Positions 1-11,805 of a stretch of 18,133 bases of DNA are shown here, piece after piece; within the stretch, counting starts at the first letter, position 1; every line of letters starts with the position of its first letter. The notes under the pieces were generated by a model. It ran no database searches, was not told the origin of the DNA, and was given only the letters and a program-made list of their open reading frames with translations. Origin of the DNA: Smittium mucronatum (lineage: Eukaryota > Kickxellomycota > Harpellomycetes > Harpellales > Legeriomycetaceae); contig LSSL01005354.1 in NCBI GenBank assembly GCA_001953115.1, forward strand, positions 1-18,133, given 5' to 3'. A program made the position numbers and the translations under genes.

Positions 1-2520
1 TTTTTTCATTAGTGTTTAAATCTAAAATTTAGACAATTTTCATTTATTAATTTACTTATTTTATGACTATGTACTATAAAAAAATACTTCAAGTATCTGA
101 AGCAAAAGACAGAAATAGTAAATGTTAATACTAAAACACTTCTGGACAATTTTTAATTCATTAAGAATAGGAAAATAATCGAAATTCATAATTAAATTGT
201 GAATTTTTTTATTTTTATTGAATGAGTATTTTTAGAGTTTATATTTCAAAAAATGGATTTATACTATTGTAAAAATTTTCAAAGTATTAGTAATATTTTA
301 TGATATTGTAATCATTAATAATATTTATCTATTAAAATATTTATTGCATAGAAATAGAGGTGCTTCGGTAATTTATCTTAAAAGTTTTAAATAGCTAAAA
401 CTAAAAATAATACGCAGAATTTTTCATCCTGAATTTATACACGTATTTTGTGATTTTGATATACTTTTATATAATTTTTTTTTAATAATGGTAAAATGGT
501 TAAATAAACGGATTTTAACGCAAATATTTCATTTTTATTGAAAAAATCGTGGTGCTTTGATAAATATTAGTCTATTTAAATTAAATAATTTTATTATAAA
601 ATAAATATTTATTATTAGGATTTTTGGAAAAAAATATTTGGTTAACTAGAGTGCCAGATAGAAATTTAGTATTCTAGATTTTTTTAAAATACCAATCTTT
701 TTAACTTAAATGTCCAAATTATAACCAAATAAAAAATTCTTTTTAGTATAAATTGAAGTTAATATTTAACCATTAGAAATATGTGATGTAAGTGGTCACT
801 TAGTCTTACTATTTTTGCATTTTTGGAAATGCTATGATTTCTATAAAAACGACATTTATATTTACAATAAAATGTATTTTTTTAATAAATGAGTTTTAAA
901 AAAACAATCGCGCGTTAAGAAATATGTAATCGACAAGTGATTAGAAAAATGTAGTTTATGTAAAATATAAAATCGAAATTGCATATTTTTATGGTATGAT
1001 TAAATATATTCTTAAAGTTAAGATTAGAATTGAAAAACTTTTATAGAAGCTTTGATATAGCCCATTAATTTTGTAAGCTATCATTGTCTAATTTTTCATA
1101 GCAATAAATTTTCAGAAAAAGAGGTGAAATTCTAATAACATAAATAATTGTAATTAAACACAGTATAAATATCCTATAAATCATTTATGACTGGAACTAA
1201 ATTTTTGATTCTTTATTGAATTTTTTTTTTAAAATATAAAAATCCAAAATTTTATAACATAACAGCGTAAAATTTTGATGTGGGTTTGAAACTAAAAAGT
1301 TCAAGATTAAAAACTCATTATTTAAATTGAAAATTTAAATTAATCTCTAGTAAATATTAAAAAAACTTTACTTCATAATTAGGATAGTATTCATTTAAAA
1401 AAATAGCAGATATGAGATAAAAAAAACTTTCTATTATAGGATTTCTAAAATATAATTCCAAATTAGGGCTAAAAAATCTAAATATGATTCATATAATCCA
1501 TAATTTATGGAAGTATGTATCTATTATGTAATTTCTATTCTAAGTCTTGAGAGGTTAGAATGAATTAAACATTCGCAAAGTTTTAATTTTGATTTTAAAA
1601 ATTAGAATTAACTTAATTTTTAATGAAATTTTCAACTTAACTCTAATTAGGAATTCAAGGAGTTATTATACTCAGTTCTACTTTTGATTTGATAGAGTGC
1701 TCAACATTTTTAGTATTATTACTGTGTCTACAATTACCAAAGTTTTTTTGTGTTTAAAAAGCAAAAATCGATCAAAAGTATGAATATTAAACAGATTAAA
1801 GTTCCTAGTAATATAATAATTATATCAGAATTATTAAATCATATGGATAGGTATTTTTCACTTCTAAGAGTTAAATTATAGATTTTTTTGTAGCTGGAAT
1901 CTTTTTTTTTGAGAAATATTATTGGATGTATATGAAGAAAATTACTGTTTGAAGTATTTTATTGATTAAAAGATTCACTTTATATTTTTTTAGGGGGTAT
2001 TGCTCGGATAAAAAATGGCGATTTAATCCTTCGGAATAAGTAAAATAAAGATGGGTTCAAATTCATTTAAAATGGGATTGGATTTTATATAAGAATCAAT
2101 ATAAAAAATAGAAATGAAAATGTCACAAATTTTTATTATTATTCATAAAAGAATAAATTGAATAAATAGTATTTTAAATATAGTCATTTTCAGAATAACC
2201 ATATTCAGAAAATTTAGACTGCTAATTGTAAGGGATACTATTCCTAATATAGTCTATTTATGATGTATAAACAAAATTATTTAGCCAAATTTATCCATCT
2301 AAATCTCTATTAGGGGAATTTCCAAACTTAAAATTTCTCAAAATACTTTCTCTTGATAGTTTTTTTTTACATTTTCTCATCGATTATTTTTTTTAATTTC
2401 CCGTGTACGATGTTTCTTATAAGATTATAAGTAATAAAATCCTCAAATTTATGAGGAATAAGTCTTATATGAAGATTTTTTAAAGCTAAACACAAATCAT
2501 TTAAGTCGAAATTTTCAAAA
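1..2520. other. Gene-free AT-rich region
   Basis: No coding stretch, RNA gene or long repeat is recognised. The only bump in GC is at 1993-2040, where a + frame (1990-2040) reads LGGIARIKNGDLILRNK before a TAA. The frame then continues with a few stops to about 2140. It matches nothing I recognise and is within what chance allows. Confidence 0.7.
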
Positions 2521-2917
2521 TTTTCAGTCTACCAAAGTAATTTTTGACCATTATTCTCTGACTGTGCTCATGATTACTTTCCCGTTTTTTTGTATTTTGT
2601 GCGTTTTTTCATAACCTTTGGATTTCTGAGATCTAAGATCCATCTAGCTGCCTCTTCTTTTATATTTATTTTTAGTAATTATCAAACTGAGCTCTTTATC
2701 AAATGATATTTATCACTTATCAGTCTTTATGATCCATCTTTTCGATGCTGCATTTGTTTATTCTGTAATCAGATAGATTTAACGAAAAAAGCTCATTGTA
2801 CGCATATTTGATTCAACTGCAGCTGTAATAACAGACACCGATACTTCAAAAACAGCAATTAGGTGGCGTAATTTCCTAGTAGAACTATATATATTTCTTT
2901 TTTTTACTCAGCATTTA
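2521..2917 (+). pseudogene. GC-elevated coding-like remnant, possibly ISXO2/IS1595-like transposase N-terminus
   Basis: GC is about 32% over 2521-2880, against 15-20% around it. One + frame is open for 104 codons from 2548 to 2859 apart from two TGA stops (2704, 2809). Within it lie Cys codons at 2746, 2749, 2755 and 2764, then 2818 and 2824, reading as CLFCNQIDL followed by FNCSCNNRHRYFKNS. That is like the CxxC...CxxC ribbon at the start of ISXO2/IS1595-like transposases, but with one residue missing in the second pair. An overlapping + frame is open from 2783 to 2917 and reads TDTSKTAIRWRNFLVEL, which resembles the helical segment that follows the ribbon in the same group. Both frames use the same bases, so at most one is the original. 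No catalytic DDE part was found. An old fragment is the most I can claim; it may be an unrelated gene relic. Confidence 0.35.
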
Positions 2918-2939
2918 TGAAGATTTCCTAATTAACTTT

Positions 2940-2947
2940 CCCCCCCC
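2940..2947. other. C8 homopolymer
   Basis: Eight consecutive C are very unusual at 10% C. Short C runs are known upstream of some microsporidian start codons, but the nearest ATG of interest (3115) is about 170 bases away. A promoter role is therefore not supported. Confidence 0.9.
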
Positions 2948-3083
2948 TCAAATTATCCTTTTGGGCTGTTGATAAAAAAAAAGTGCTGTAAATAAACAAA
3001 ATATCAACTGGACTATTTTTCAAAAAAAAAAATTCATTTAATTACTAAGGCTTTCTTGTATCAATTTTTTTTTTCTTTATAGT

Positions 3084-3098
3084 GTTTCTATTAGAAAC
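3084..3098. repeat. Hairpin GTTTCT-ATT-AGAAAC
   Basis: A perfect 6-base stem with a 3-base loop lies just before the GC-rich ORF fragment at 3091-3190. Another GTTTC follows at 3103. It may be part of an element end or be coincidental. Confidence 0.6.
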
Positions 3099-3190
3099 AA
3101 AAGTTTCTTCTACAATGGAGCAAGATGCAGGTTTGGAGATGCAGAATCCACCTCCATCATCGAAAATGTTTCGTAGGTTCTTTTAGATGA
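3091..3190 (+). pseudogene. Short GC-rich ORF fragment, transposase-ribbon-like
   Basis: The 60 bases at 3121-3180 are about 45% GC, the highest patch noticed in the window. Two + frames are open. One has an ATG at 3115 and gives a 23-residue peptide (MEQDAGLEMQNPPP..., stop at 3184). The other runs from 3095 to 3187 and contains KMQVWRCR (3122-3145) and, further on, RKCFVGSF (3161-3184). The WRCR...GSF pattern is what I expect around the second half of the zinc ribbon in ISXO2-like transposases. The surrounding sequence does not continue the match. It could instead be the 5' end of a lost gene or a small peptide gene. Confidence 0.3.
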
Positions 3191-4370
3191 TAATTATATA
3201 AAAATGTTATTTTTACTGACAATTGATGATTTTTTCCCTCTTTTTTACTTTTTTGCGACTAATACTTTTCAAAAATAAATTAATTTTTTTAAATTCATGA
3301 ATTTAAATCCTGATATTATGTATATCTTGTTAGGAATATTAGTCAAAAAATTAGATATCTTTAGATTATTTCTACCAGAATAGATTTCATATTATAAATG
3401 GCTGGAAGCAGCTATGATTTATTCTTAAATTAAATATTATAAAAATGAAATCTATCTCGATAAGTCAAATTTTTGTTCATCAGAAATTGTAAAATCGTAT
3501 TATGTAGAGAATTTTTTAAGCTTTAAAAAGGATATTTTGAATAATTTATTACTGAAATTTAGTTAAAAATTAGGGGAATTTTTCCCAAAATTGAGCAGAT
3601 TTATTTGGTAAAGTAATTTTTAATAAATTTTTATATTATATTTTATTTATCTAGTTATCTCTTAATTAGTCTTAATTATTCTTAAAAATAGACTTTTTGA
3701 CTTTAATTATACACATTTTTCAAATAAGTGGCGATAATACAATATAAATATAAAATAAACATCCCTATTAATTTAAAATTAATATATATTAGGAAAAAGC
3801 CAAAAATTAAAAAGTTGATTTTTTATTTTTGTTTAATCATTAATTTTTCCTTAAAAATCATAATCATAATTCATTTCAACATAATTCATATTAACTATTT
3901 TTTTTTAATTTAATTTTTTTATTTAAGGTAAAATAAAATATTTTTGTTTATTTATATTGACGAATTATATTTTAAAATTTTATTTATATTTGCAAAAAAG
4001 ACATTTTATTTAAATAGAACTAAATTTTGCGCTGTTAGCATAATATTTTTCTAAATATTTCAATATTTTAGTATTTTTATTTTTTAATTCCAAATATATT
4101 TAAAACTAAGATTTTTTATGAGCATTTTTAATTAATATCTAATTTCCAAATTTGAGAAACAAACACCCAATTAGAATCGGAAAAAAAATACAAAACCAAT
4201 AATATGTTATTTTTATCTATTAAATTTAGAGAGAAAATCATCTCATTTCGCTAGGAATGTGCCACATGTAAATTATACTTTTTCTATATGGATTTTATCT
4301 TAATTTTTTAATCAGAAAAAATTAAGATTGCAAAAAAATTTATTTCTTAGAAATTTGACATTTTTGGCCA

Positions 4371-4383
4371 TTCGGACCCCGAA
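4371..4383. repeat. Short GC-rich hairpin TTCGG-ACC-CCGAA
   Basis: A perfect 5-base stem with a 3-base loop, followed by an 11-T run at 4395-4405. It is one of the few GC-rich patches between 3200 and 6000. No gene adjoins it, so calling it a terminator is not justified. Confidence 0.6.
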
Positions 4384-5891
4384 CCAGTTAAGGATTTTTT
4401 TTTTTAAAGGTATAATTTTTATGATAAAAATAATTATTTTGTATGAGGATTAGTATATGATAGACTGTTTAAAGAGCCAGATACATTAAATTAAATTATT
4501 TACTATTTTGATAATTATGAAAGGTTTATAGATATTTATAATTATCCGAATTAGAGAATCAATGAATTTAAAATAACTTGGATTTTTCTAGACAGTAATA
4601 GAGAGATAAGATTAATTGCTGAAAATATTTTTTTATCTTAATTAGTTTCCTTAAATGAGTCTTAGTTTTTTATTGTAAAGGCTGATACTTAGGTATTAAT
4701 TTTTTTTTTTCCTTAATAATTAGGAAATATGAAAATAAACTTACTTGATACTTTAAAATTTAATAAATGGTTCAATTATAAATTTTGTTGCTGATTAATA
4801 TGATAATGGATGAGCTGGATGCATCAAGAGTTATTTATATAAAATTCATCTTCTCACAAAAAAAGTAATAATAAAAATCTGGAATCAAAATTTATTTCAA
4901 ATTTGTAATAGGTTTGGAAATAAACGAATTTTATTCCATTGATTCAAAAAAAATGTTTATATGAATTTTCTAAAAACTAATTGACAAATTAATCGATTCT
5001 ATAAAGCCACTTTTTCTTTCATAGCATAGCATAACAAAACCTATTTGAAATCGAGAATACGTAAAAAATATATAACTTAAGTAAATTTGAACATCTTCCC
5101 CTTAATTTGAAATGAGATTTCTTATTAATTGAAGGTTTTTTGGCCATTTTGAATAAATAAAATCAAAATGAAAAAATTTTAAGAGAGTATCTATATTTAC
5201 AGTTTTTTTTATAAAAATATACAAAAGATATTTTTTATCTTTTAAGGCCTTAGTTTCACCATATTCATCCATTAAAGAGTGTTTGATAGTTTTGTAATTG
5301 AAATTAAATTAATATAAACGTATTAAAAACACATATTAAGATCATCAAATAATGAAAGGAATGGTTGTACCTTGAGTACTAAAATTAATTGCTTTTTTTA
5401 TAAAATTACTTAGCATAAGAGAATGCATGATTTTAAAAAAAATCCTAAAAAAAATAGGTCTAAAAAAAACAAAAAAAAAGTAAAGCATAAAGTCACTAAT
5501 TTAAATTAAAGGAGCTCAACATTAGACTCTCATATCAAAATAATATATTTAAAAACATATGGAATATTAGCTGTACCTCATTTACTAAAATAAATCATCC
5601 ATTAAAATTAATTCCTGAAATAATACACGTGTAATAGAATAAAAATCCTACAAGAGAATCTTTTTATTAAAAAAATAGGTTTAAAAGGATAAATCGATAA
5701 TTATTTGAGACTAGATTTTGTAAAAATCAACAATTTAATTTATATTAAACACAAAATATACTTTGTAACACATATTTTTGATACTATATAGTAGCATGAA
5801 TTTATAAAAGGAATAAATTTACTTCTATCCAAAATTTATAAATATAAGTGGCTATCATACCATTAAAAATTCATTATTACAAGTATGTAAC

Positions 5892-5913
5892 ACAATTTTT
5901 ACAATTTTTACAA
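5892..5913. repeat. 9-bp tandem repeat (ACAATTTTT)
   Basis: Two exact copies of ACAATTTTT plus a partial third (ACAA). Confidence 0.9.
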
Positions 5914-6065
5914 GATAAATAGACTTGTAAATGAAAAAAATTGGAAACTTATTGGCTAAAATCAAACAAAAATTCTATGCTTCCGGTAATAAAATGAGTC
6001 GAATTCTACAAGAATGAAAAATATCATAAAGCAAAAAAATATTGATGCTTTTATCATAGCAATAA

Positions 6066-6377
6066 ATCCTGTCGATCATTTGTATATTCATGAGGATATT
6101 AATTTTCAATAATGGATTTAGAAAAGAATAATTTTCTTGGGAGTGATGTATTAATCGTGCCCTCGAAACTTTTAACCGCAAAAATCTAAAATTTGTGAAT
6201 GCCACTAAAAAACTTTATGACATGAAAAATGTTTAAGATCATTGTTAGTCCTAAGGAAGGGATACTTCAGCCAAGAAGTCGGCTAAATTAGGAAAAACCT
6301 CTATTGAATTTATAACATCAGCGAATCCAACAAATATTCACAGGATACCAATTAAAATTTTTGGATATTCAATATAA
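6066..6377 (+). pseudogene. Unidentified coding-like remnant
   Basis: GC is about 32% over 6121-6360 (40% in 6241-6300), clearly above the flanks. One + frame reads from 6066 to the TAA at 6375 with a handful of stops and two protein-like runs. The first, 6147-6233, includes INRALETFNRKNLKFVNAT. The second, 6255-6374, includes SAKKSAKLGKTSIEF and ends IPIKIFGYSI. A second + frame (6103-6186) begins FSIMD and contains FLGSDVLIVPSK, faintly like the FSIMADKGYLGLD block of the transposase relic at 12830. The 15 bases at 6101-6115 are identical to 12828-12842. The minus strand also has a 76-codon open frame (5975-6205, GTG start), the longest in the window, with no recognisable motif. I do not recognise the product, and the strand is likely but not certain. 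Confidence 0.3.
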
Positions 6378-8689
6378 TTATTGATATTTATTCATATTTT
6401 TTGTGCTAATAAATATTTTACATTTTAATTAGGAGTATATTGCGGCAAAATATTCAAATTTTTATATTTTTTTAACAGTGAAATTATTATTTTTTATAAT
6501 CTAATAAAAAAGATACGTTTTTATAATTGGAATTTAATATGATATCTCCTTCGAAAAAAAGTTCATTTATCTAAAGGGATTCTCCATATAAAGAACAAGA
6601 AAATTTAAGATTAGCTAGAAAATTAATCGAAATTTTTTTTTTTTATATTTTGTATAAATAAAGTAGCTCAATTTATATTAAAATCACATAAATATCTTAG
6701 GTATTTTTTTTTTGTTATCAAAAATAGCCCTATTTTATTCAATATTCTCTATAGCATTTTTTTTTCACTTTAAAATTGATCGAAAATCTCCCAATCCTTT
6801 TAATATTTTTTTATCATAATTGGTACCAAAAGACTTAAATCTAGGAAACATAGTCATAATTAACTTATTTTGAGTCATTAAACAATAAATTTTTTTACCA
6901 GAAATAATATTCACAGATATCACCTATAATAACTGCACTAAAGAAACTTAAAACATCCTAAAACAGTAAAATGGATTTAGATTAATTCGAAAATACCAAC
7001 ATGATATTTAAAATACGATTTTTTTAAACAAATTTGGAATAAAAATAACCAAAATAATTTAAATAAAAATTTAACTTAGATATAAGGTTTTTTAATTATA
7101 ATAAGTAGAGGATTTTGAAAATAGATAGAAAAAATTTATGGTACATATAATTGAAATGTTGGGTGTGATTTCTTAAAAGTCTTTACTATTTCCTTTTGCA
7201 GACATGAATAATAATATAAGCGTTTTTAAATAAAATTCTATTTGATTTAAACATTCGTGATCGATAAATATAATCTAGAAGTGAGGGTTAAATTTCTATA
7301 TTTTTAAAGCTGTATTATATTATTAATTATTACTTCAAAAGGAATGCTGAATTTGCATTTTAATGATATGATAATAAATGAATACTAAGAAAAAGTGGTA
7401 ATATATTCTGAAATTAAAAATTTCTGTAAAATTAAGGAGATCTTTTTTTCGTTTCAATTTGAAAATTTTAAGCTGTTTTCACAGTATTTGCCGAAATACA
7501 AACCTAAAAGTTTACATTTATTCAGTATAATTATTTTTAAAAATTTAATAATAAAAATAGATAGATAAAATTACTATTCATATTATAAATGAACACTTGA
7601 TTGACTATACTCATTAAGTTTGTAATCTTTAGGGCTAATAAATATGCTTCTTCTATTTTAATACCTTCAACATTTTTCTATATTATCTTCAAAAGTATAA
7701 CTGTAATGATAATTCACTAAATTCCGAAGACAATATTTATTATAAAGCATTTTTTTTTACTTCATCTTATATTCGGTATATTATTTTTTTAAATAGTAGG
7801 TAATTTCTTAGTAGAAATTGATTTTGAATGCTGGAAGTGCATCACTCGTTATGGCATAAATTTTTATACTTAAGATGTAAATTTATCGAAATTGAGTAAC
7901 CTTAAAAAGGAAATTCTATTATATTATATTAAATTATATCTTTTCCAAAGAATTTGAAAAAAAAAAATACATTGATTAAAAATAAGTAATTTCAATTTTT
8001 AATAGATTGAATAAATTGAAAAATTTGGGTTTAAAATGGAGAAATGTAAAAATGTAAATTTGGTTTGAAAAAATGTTAATTTTAATTATTCGAGATGGAA
8101 AAATATTGGAAAAAAACATCGTCAATTTTGGATAAAAGTAAAAACGATAATAAAAAAACTTAATATAAAATTCGGAAAAAAATAATTCAAGGTTTGTATT
8201 AAGATGGAACTAAAAAAGGAAACTAATCCCTTTTAAAATAAATAATAAGACAGAAGCTTTTTTTTAATTATTCTCAATCTCATAATATATGTCTCTTTTT
8301 GAAATATTGAAAAAGGTTGACAAAAAAAATTTTTTTTTGGCTCACCAAAGGTTAAATATATAAATTATAACTATAAAAATTAATATAGATCGTATTCATT
8401 GGATCAAATTTCTTTATTTAAATAATCATGTATATTTTTAAGGAGAACATTTTGTGAATATTAATATTAAATTGTCTAAACATTAATGTTTTTTTTATTA
8501 AAGAAAAATTCATTTTTCAAGAAATAATAATAATTTTAATATTTTAAAAGATTCAAAAAAAAATTCATAATGTTAACCCAATAAATATCTGATCAGTATC
8601 TTTTAGATAAATGATTAAATCCAACCTTTTTTAAATCTATTTTACAAATAAAAACGATAAATTATGAGTCTAAAAGATTAATTAAAATG
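6378..8689. other. Gene-free AT-rich region
   Basis: No open frame of interest, RNA gene or clear repeat. The part at 7981-8100 is mildly G-over-C skewed on the + strand (about 20 G to 2-3 C), a weak version of the skew near 17000. Confidence 0.65.
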
Positions 8690-9282
8690 CCTCTAAGGTG
8701 GCCAAAAAGATTAATATCAACGAAAGGGCTCTGAAAATAATGTAAAGTTATCTGAAGGTTCAAAAAAGGTGTATAAAAATATAACAAAATAAATTAAGAA
8801 AAATTAATTTTACAAAAGGTTTGAAATTTTTTTGGCAACAGAAAAAATAACTCTAAGATGGGTAAAATCCCAAATCGAAAAAAAATCTATAGGCTACTAC
8901 AGCCATAATTAAAAAAAAAATTAATTTCATTTTTCAAAGAGCTTAATAATGGAAAAAGGGATGATTAATGTATAAATTTTTCTACAAGCAGTTGGTGGTT
9001 TGAAACTTTTTTTTAAAAAAAAGAGGCTGGTCATAAAAACTCACTGGCGACTCAGTAATCGAACATACTAACTCTGATAATAAATTTCCAGATTTTCTAG
9101 GTAGAATTATTCAAGGAAAGGTATATTTACCATACCAGTTAAATATTTTAAAAATATAATATTTAGAAGGGTAAATGTATTATCGGGATAGGTATTCAAT
9201 TTTGATGAAGCATTTTTTTATTGGAAAAAAAAGCCATAAAGAGCTTATTTTTCAATACATTAAAATATTGCGCTGTGGTTAA
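8690..9282 (+). pseudogene. Weak coding-like stretch, unidentified
   Basis: A single + frame gives several protein-like runs without a change of phase: VAKKININERALKIM near 8702-8746, an open 40-codon run at 9037-9156 (TGDSVIEHTNSDNKFPDFL...), and an open 35-codon run at 9175-9279 (MYYRDRYSILMKHFF...). The first run resembles a short helix-turn-helix, as found at transposase N-termini. About 14 stops fall in the 197 codons, only slightly fewer than expected by chance. The evidence is therefore weak and no function is proposed. Confidence 0.18.
9006..9023. repeat. 18-bp perfect palindrome C-T8-A8-G
   Basis: Eight T followed by eight A, flanked by C and G, form a perfect palindrome able to extrude as a cruciform. 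It sits within the weak coding-like stretch. In DNA this AT-rich it may be coincidental. Confidence 0.9.
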
Positions 9283-10113
9283 AGCCATCAAAATAAAAAT
9301 TTATCTTGATTTAAGGCTTAAATTAAAAATGCGACTGTAAATCTAAGTCCAATGGTTATATATTATTAGACTTAGATAGCATTAAAGTCTTTTGACGAAA
9401 AAAACTACCAGTAATATGGATCTCACCCAAAAAATACTTTATAAATAAATAAATATTTAAACAATATTTTTTAAGCAATCTTATATCTAAATAGAAAAAC
9501 TTAGTTCATAAAAATGAACATCAATTTCAAATTTCTAGTACTAATGGATAATTAATCTGTAAATTAAAAATATCTGCTATATAGTGGATGAAATACAAGT
9601 GATGTTTATTCCGCAAAATAAGACTCCTTTGATTCAACCCATAATCCAGAGATAATTTTCTACATTAATCGGTTATTTATAAAAAAATTCTTTGATATTC
9701 TGAGTTAAACCATAAAATAAAAAAGTATTAGAATTTTAATTTTTATAAAAAACTTAGTGTATTGATTTCGGTGCTATTATTTTCAGAAATTTGTTAAAAA
9801 ATCTCTTGTTTATGCTTGCAAGAAGTCTGGAAAAAATTTATGGGTTGAATTTCTGATAATAACTTCAAAGACATAGCAAAAAAATTACCAAATCTCAAAC
9901 TATAATGTATTATATTTTTTATAATTAAGGACTCAATAGATATAAATCAGAGTATATAAACATATATATTAATTTAAAAAACGAAGATATCTTAATGTTA
10001 TATCTTTGATGATGCATATTCCATGCTGGTTTCTGGAAACAAAGAAAAAGAATGTTAGAAAATCCTTTAATGCAAAATCAAAAATTAATAAGAGGATTAA
10101 ACTTTTTATAAAA

Positions 10114-10141
10114 AGAGGTGTTTTTTTTTTTGAAAACCTCT
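10114..10141. repeat. Inverted repeat around a T11 run
   Basis: AGAGGT (10114-10119) pairs with ACCTCT (10136-10141), enclosing eleven T (10121-10131). The AAAA at 10133-10136 can pair with part of the T run. This is not a bacterial-type terminator, because the T run is inside the loop. Confidence 0.6.
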
Positions 10142-10642
10142 GATGAAAATTTATTCAGATCTGAAAGTATGATTAAAAATATGCACGAGATGTTGAAGAA
10201 TTCTAAAATATTTTAGATAAATTAAAAATTAAGAGTTTTTATCGAAACTTGACAATAACATTTGTAAAAATAATTCTGTGTTATATTATTTCTAAAAATC
10301 TTATATTTAATAATTTTATTGAATAAAAGGAGTAAAAATAAATTTAAAAAAATTTCTCATTAAAGGTGATTATATTTAAAAAAAATGAAAAATTATTTTC
10401 GTATATTGGAATTGGTTTCTAATTATAGCATAACATTCTGTTAAATCATACTTTTTTAAAAATAAATTCCAATTTCTTTCAGCACATGTTTATTGTTCGA
10501 GGGTGTATGGTCGTGGATCAAAGATCTAATACGTAAAAAATATTTTGTAAGCTTTAGAAAAAAAGATAAATATTATTCATTTATTAATTGAAACATATGA
10601 AGAAAAATTATCTAATATATATCAACATAATTTTTTGGAAGT

Positions 10643-10666
10643 TAATAATAATAATAATAATAATAA
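10643..10666. repeat. (TAA)8 microsatellite
   Basis: Eight perfect TAA units, the longest trinucleotide repeat noticed in the window. It lies in gene-free sequence. Confidence 0.97.
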
Positions 10667-11701
10667 ATAAAAAAAGAGATAAATCGAATGTGAGAGATTG
10701 GTATGGTTTATTAAATTCTTAGAATATTTTTTTATAGAAAAAATAGAAAAAATATCAATATTTTAGAAATTATTTACTAAATTAGTCAATTTTGTAAAGT
10801 TTTGCCAAAAATAGTCAAAAAAATTAATCAGATTTCCAATTTAGATAATAAATGTGAACCCAATCTTGATTGTAAAATTGATATCGCTTATAGGAAAAAA
10901 ATATTAGAATAATTTTCATTTTTATTAATTATTGGTTCAAACTAATATGTAACATAAATATCCTCTTTTACCATAAATCGCTTTTAAATTTTGTATAAAT
11001 AATATTTGAAGTATATTAGATATTTATAAATTTCTAGAAATATATGTTTAAAATTTTTTTTTATTAAATTTTCCTTTTGATGGCTGTATAATCATCGCTA
11101 ATTTTTTTTTCAAAGTAATGTGTATCTTTTAATGAATAAATTGGAAAAATAATTCTAATAGGGAAATTATCGCATCAGATTTTTTATTTTGATTTAACTG
11201 CCTGATTAAATTTTAATCTACTATTATATTTCAATTGCCTAATTAAAAAAAAACTGGTGGGTCTTAATTTATGATAGCACAAAAATTTTCAAACAAACAA
11301 AATTAATTTTAAAAAACCCTTGAATCACCTTTTGGAAACTAAAATTTAATTTTAGAATAAATAAAATCATACTAGCTAATTATGATATCGATTTAGTCCT
11401 GTATATGTTTAATAGTTCTATTAATTCTTAATGGAAATCCTAAAAAAATATAACTAAATTTTTATTTATTTTTAATTCTGTTTCCGTTTTCCTCCAATGG
11501 AATCGATCTCCCTTATTTTATTATAATTTTTTTAACTGAATCCGTAAAATGAAATATATTTACGTTTGATTCTATGAGTCTTTATATATCTTGATTAATT
11601 GCATTGTAAAATTAGCCATTATTCTAATTACATTTTTATAATCCGATTCATCGAAAAGTGCTAATTTTCACCCAATAAAATATATTTTTGTATAATTCTG
11701 T

Positions 11702-11735
11702 GTAAAATTTTGAGAATTTTACGCGCTATTCGCGT
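11702..11735. repeat. Two overlapping perfect hairpins
   Basis: GTAAAATT (11702-11709) pairs with AATTTTAC (11715-11722) across a 5-base loop. ACGCG (11721-11725) pairs with CGCGT (11731-11735) across another 5-base loop. They share the two bases AC at 11721-11722, so in an RNA the two hairpins would compete for them. The second stem is GC-rich, which is rare in this window. No known RNA family is recognised. Confidence 0.75.
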
Positions 11736-11773
11736 TTCAGAGCAAGATAATTTTTCTAAACCCGAAAATAAAA

Positions 11774-11805
11774 GTTCTTAGCTGCGTGTATTTTACTCTA
11801 AGAAC
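11774..11805. repeat. Inverted repeat GTTCTTAG / CTAAGAAC
   Basis: A perfect 8-base stem (11774-11781 with 11798-11805) has a 16-base loop. Flanking AAAA and CTTTT could extend it with one bulged base. With the hairpins 40 bases upstream it forms a small cluster of secondary structure in gene-free DNA. Confidence 0.75.

Larger units (their letters stand above)
3191..6065. other. Gene-free AT-rich region
   Basis: About 80-85% A+T with T and A runs. A 61-codon open frame at 3728-3913 is almost entirely Ile/Lys/Asn/Phe/Tyr/Leu, as expected from random AT-rich sequence, and is not called as a gene. The short hairpin at 4371 and the 9-bp tandem repeat at 5892 are the only structures noted. Confidence 0.7.

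Noticed and set aside
1993..2075. A possible tRNA: GC-rich start, a TTGCTCGG D-arm-like stretch and a GGGTTCAAATTC B-box-like stretch.
   Set aside because: The D-stem, T-stem and acceptor do not pair, so it does not fold as a tRNA.
2355..2680. A minus-strand frame with a run EEAARWILDLRNPKV and a 50-codon open stretch ending IIDEKM.
   Set aside because: It has four stops, no recognisable motif, and competes with better-supported + strand frames over part of the same DNA.
4360..4395. A minus-strand tRNA-like end containing GGTTCGGGGTCC and a terminal CCA-like sequence.
   Set aside because: The T-arm is one base too long, lacks the C that closes the loop, and no other arms are present.
5975..6205. 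A 76-codon minus-strand frame starting MAFTNFRF, reminiscent of the ALTNFHI block near the end of DDE_Tnp_4 transposases.
   Set aside because: Only about four residues agree, the DNA upstream on that strand does not give the preceding VE.FFGRLK or DKGY blocks, and the + strand reads more like protein there.
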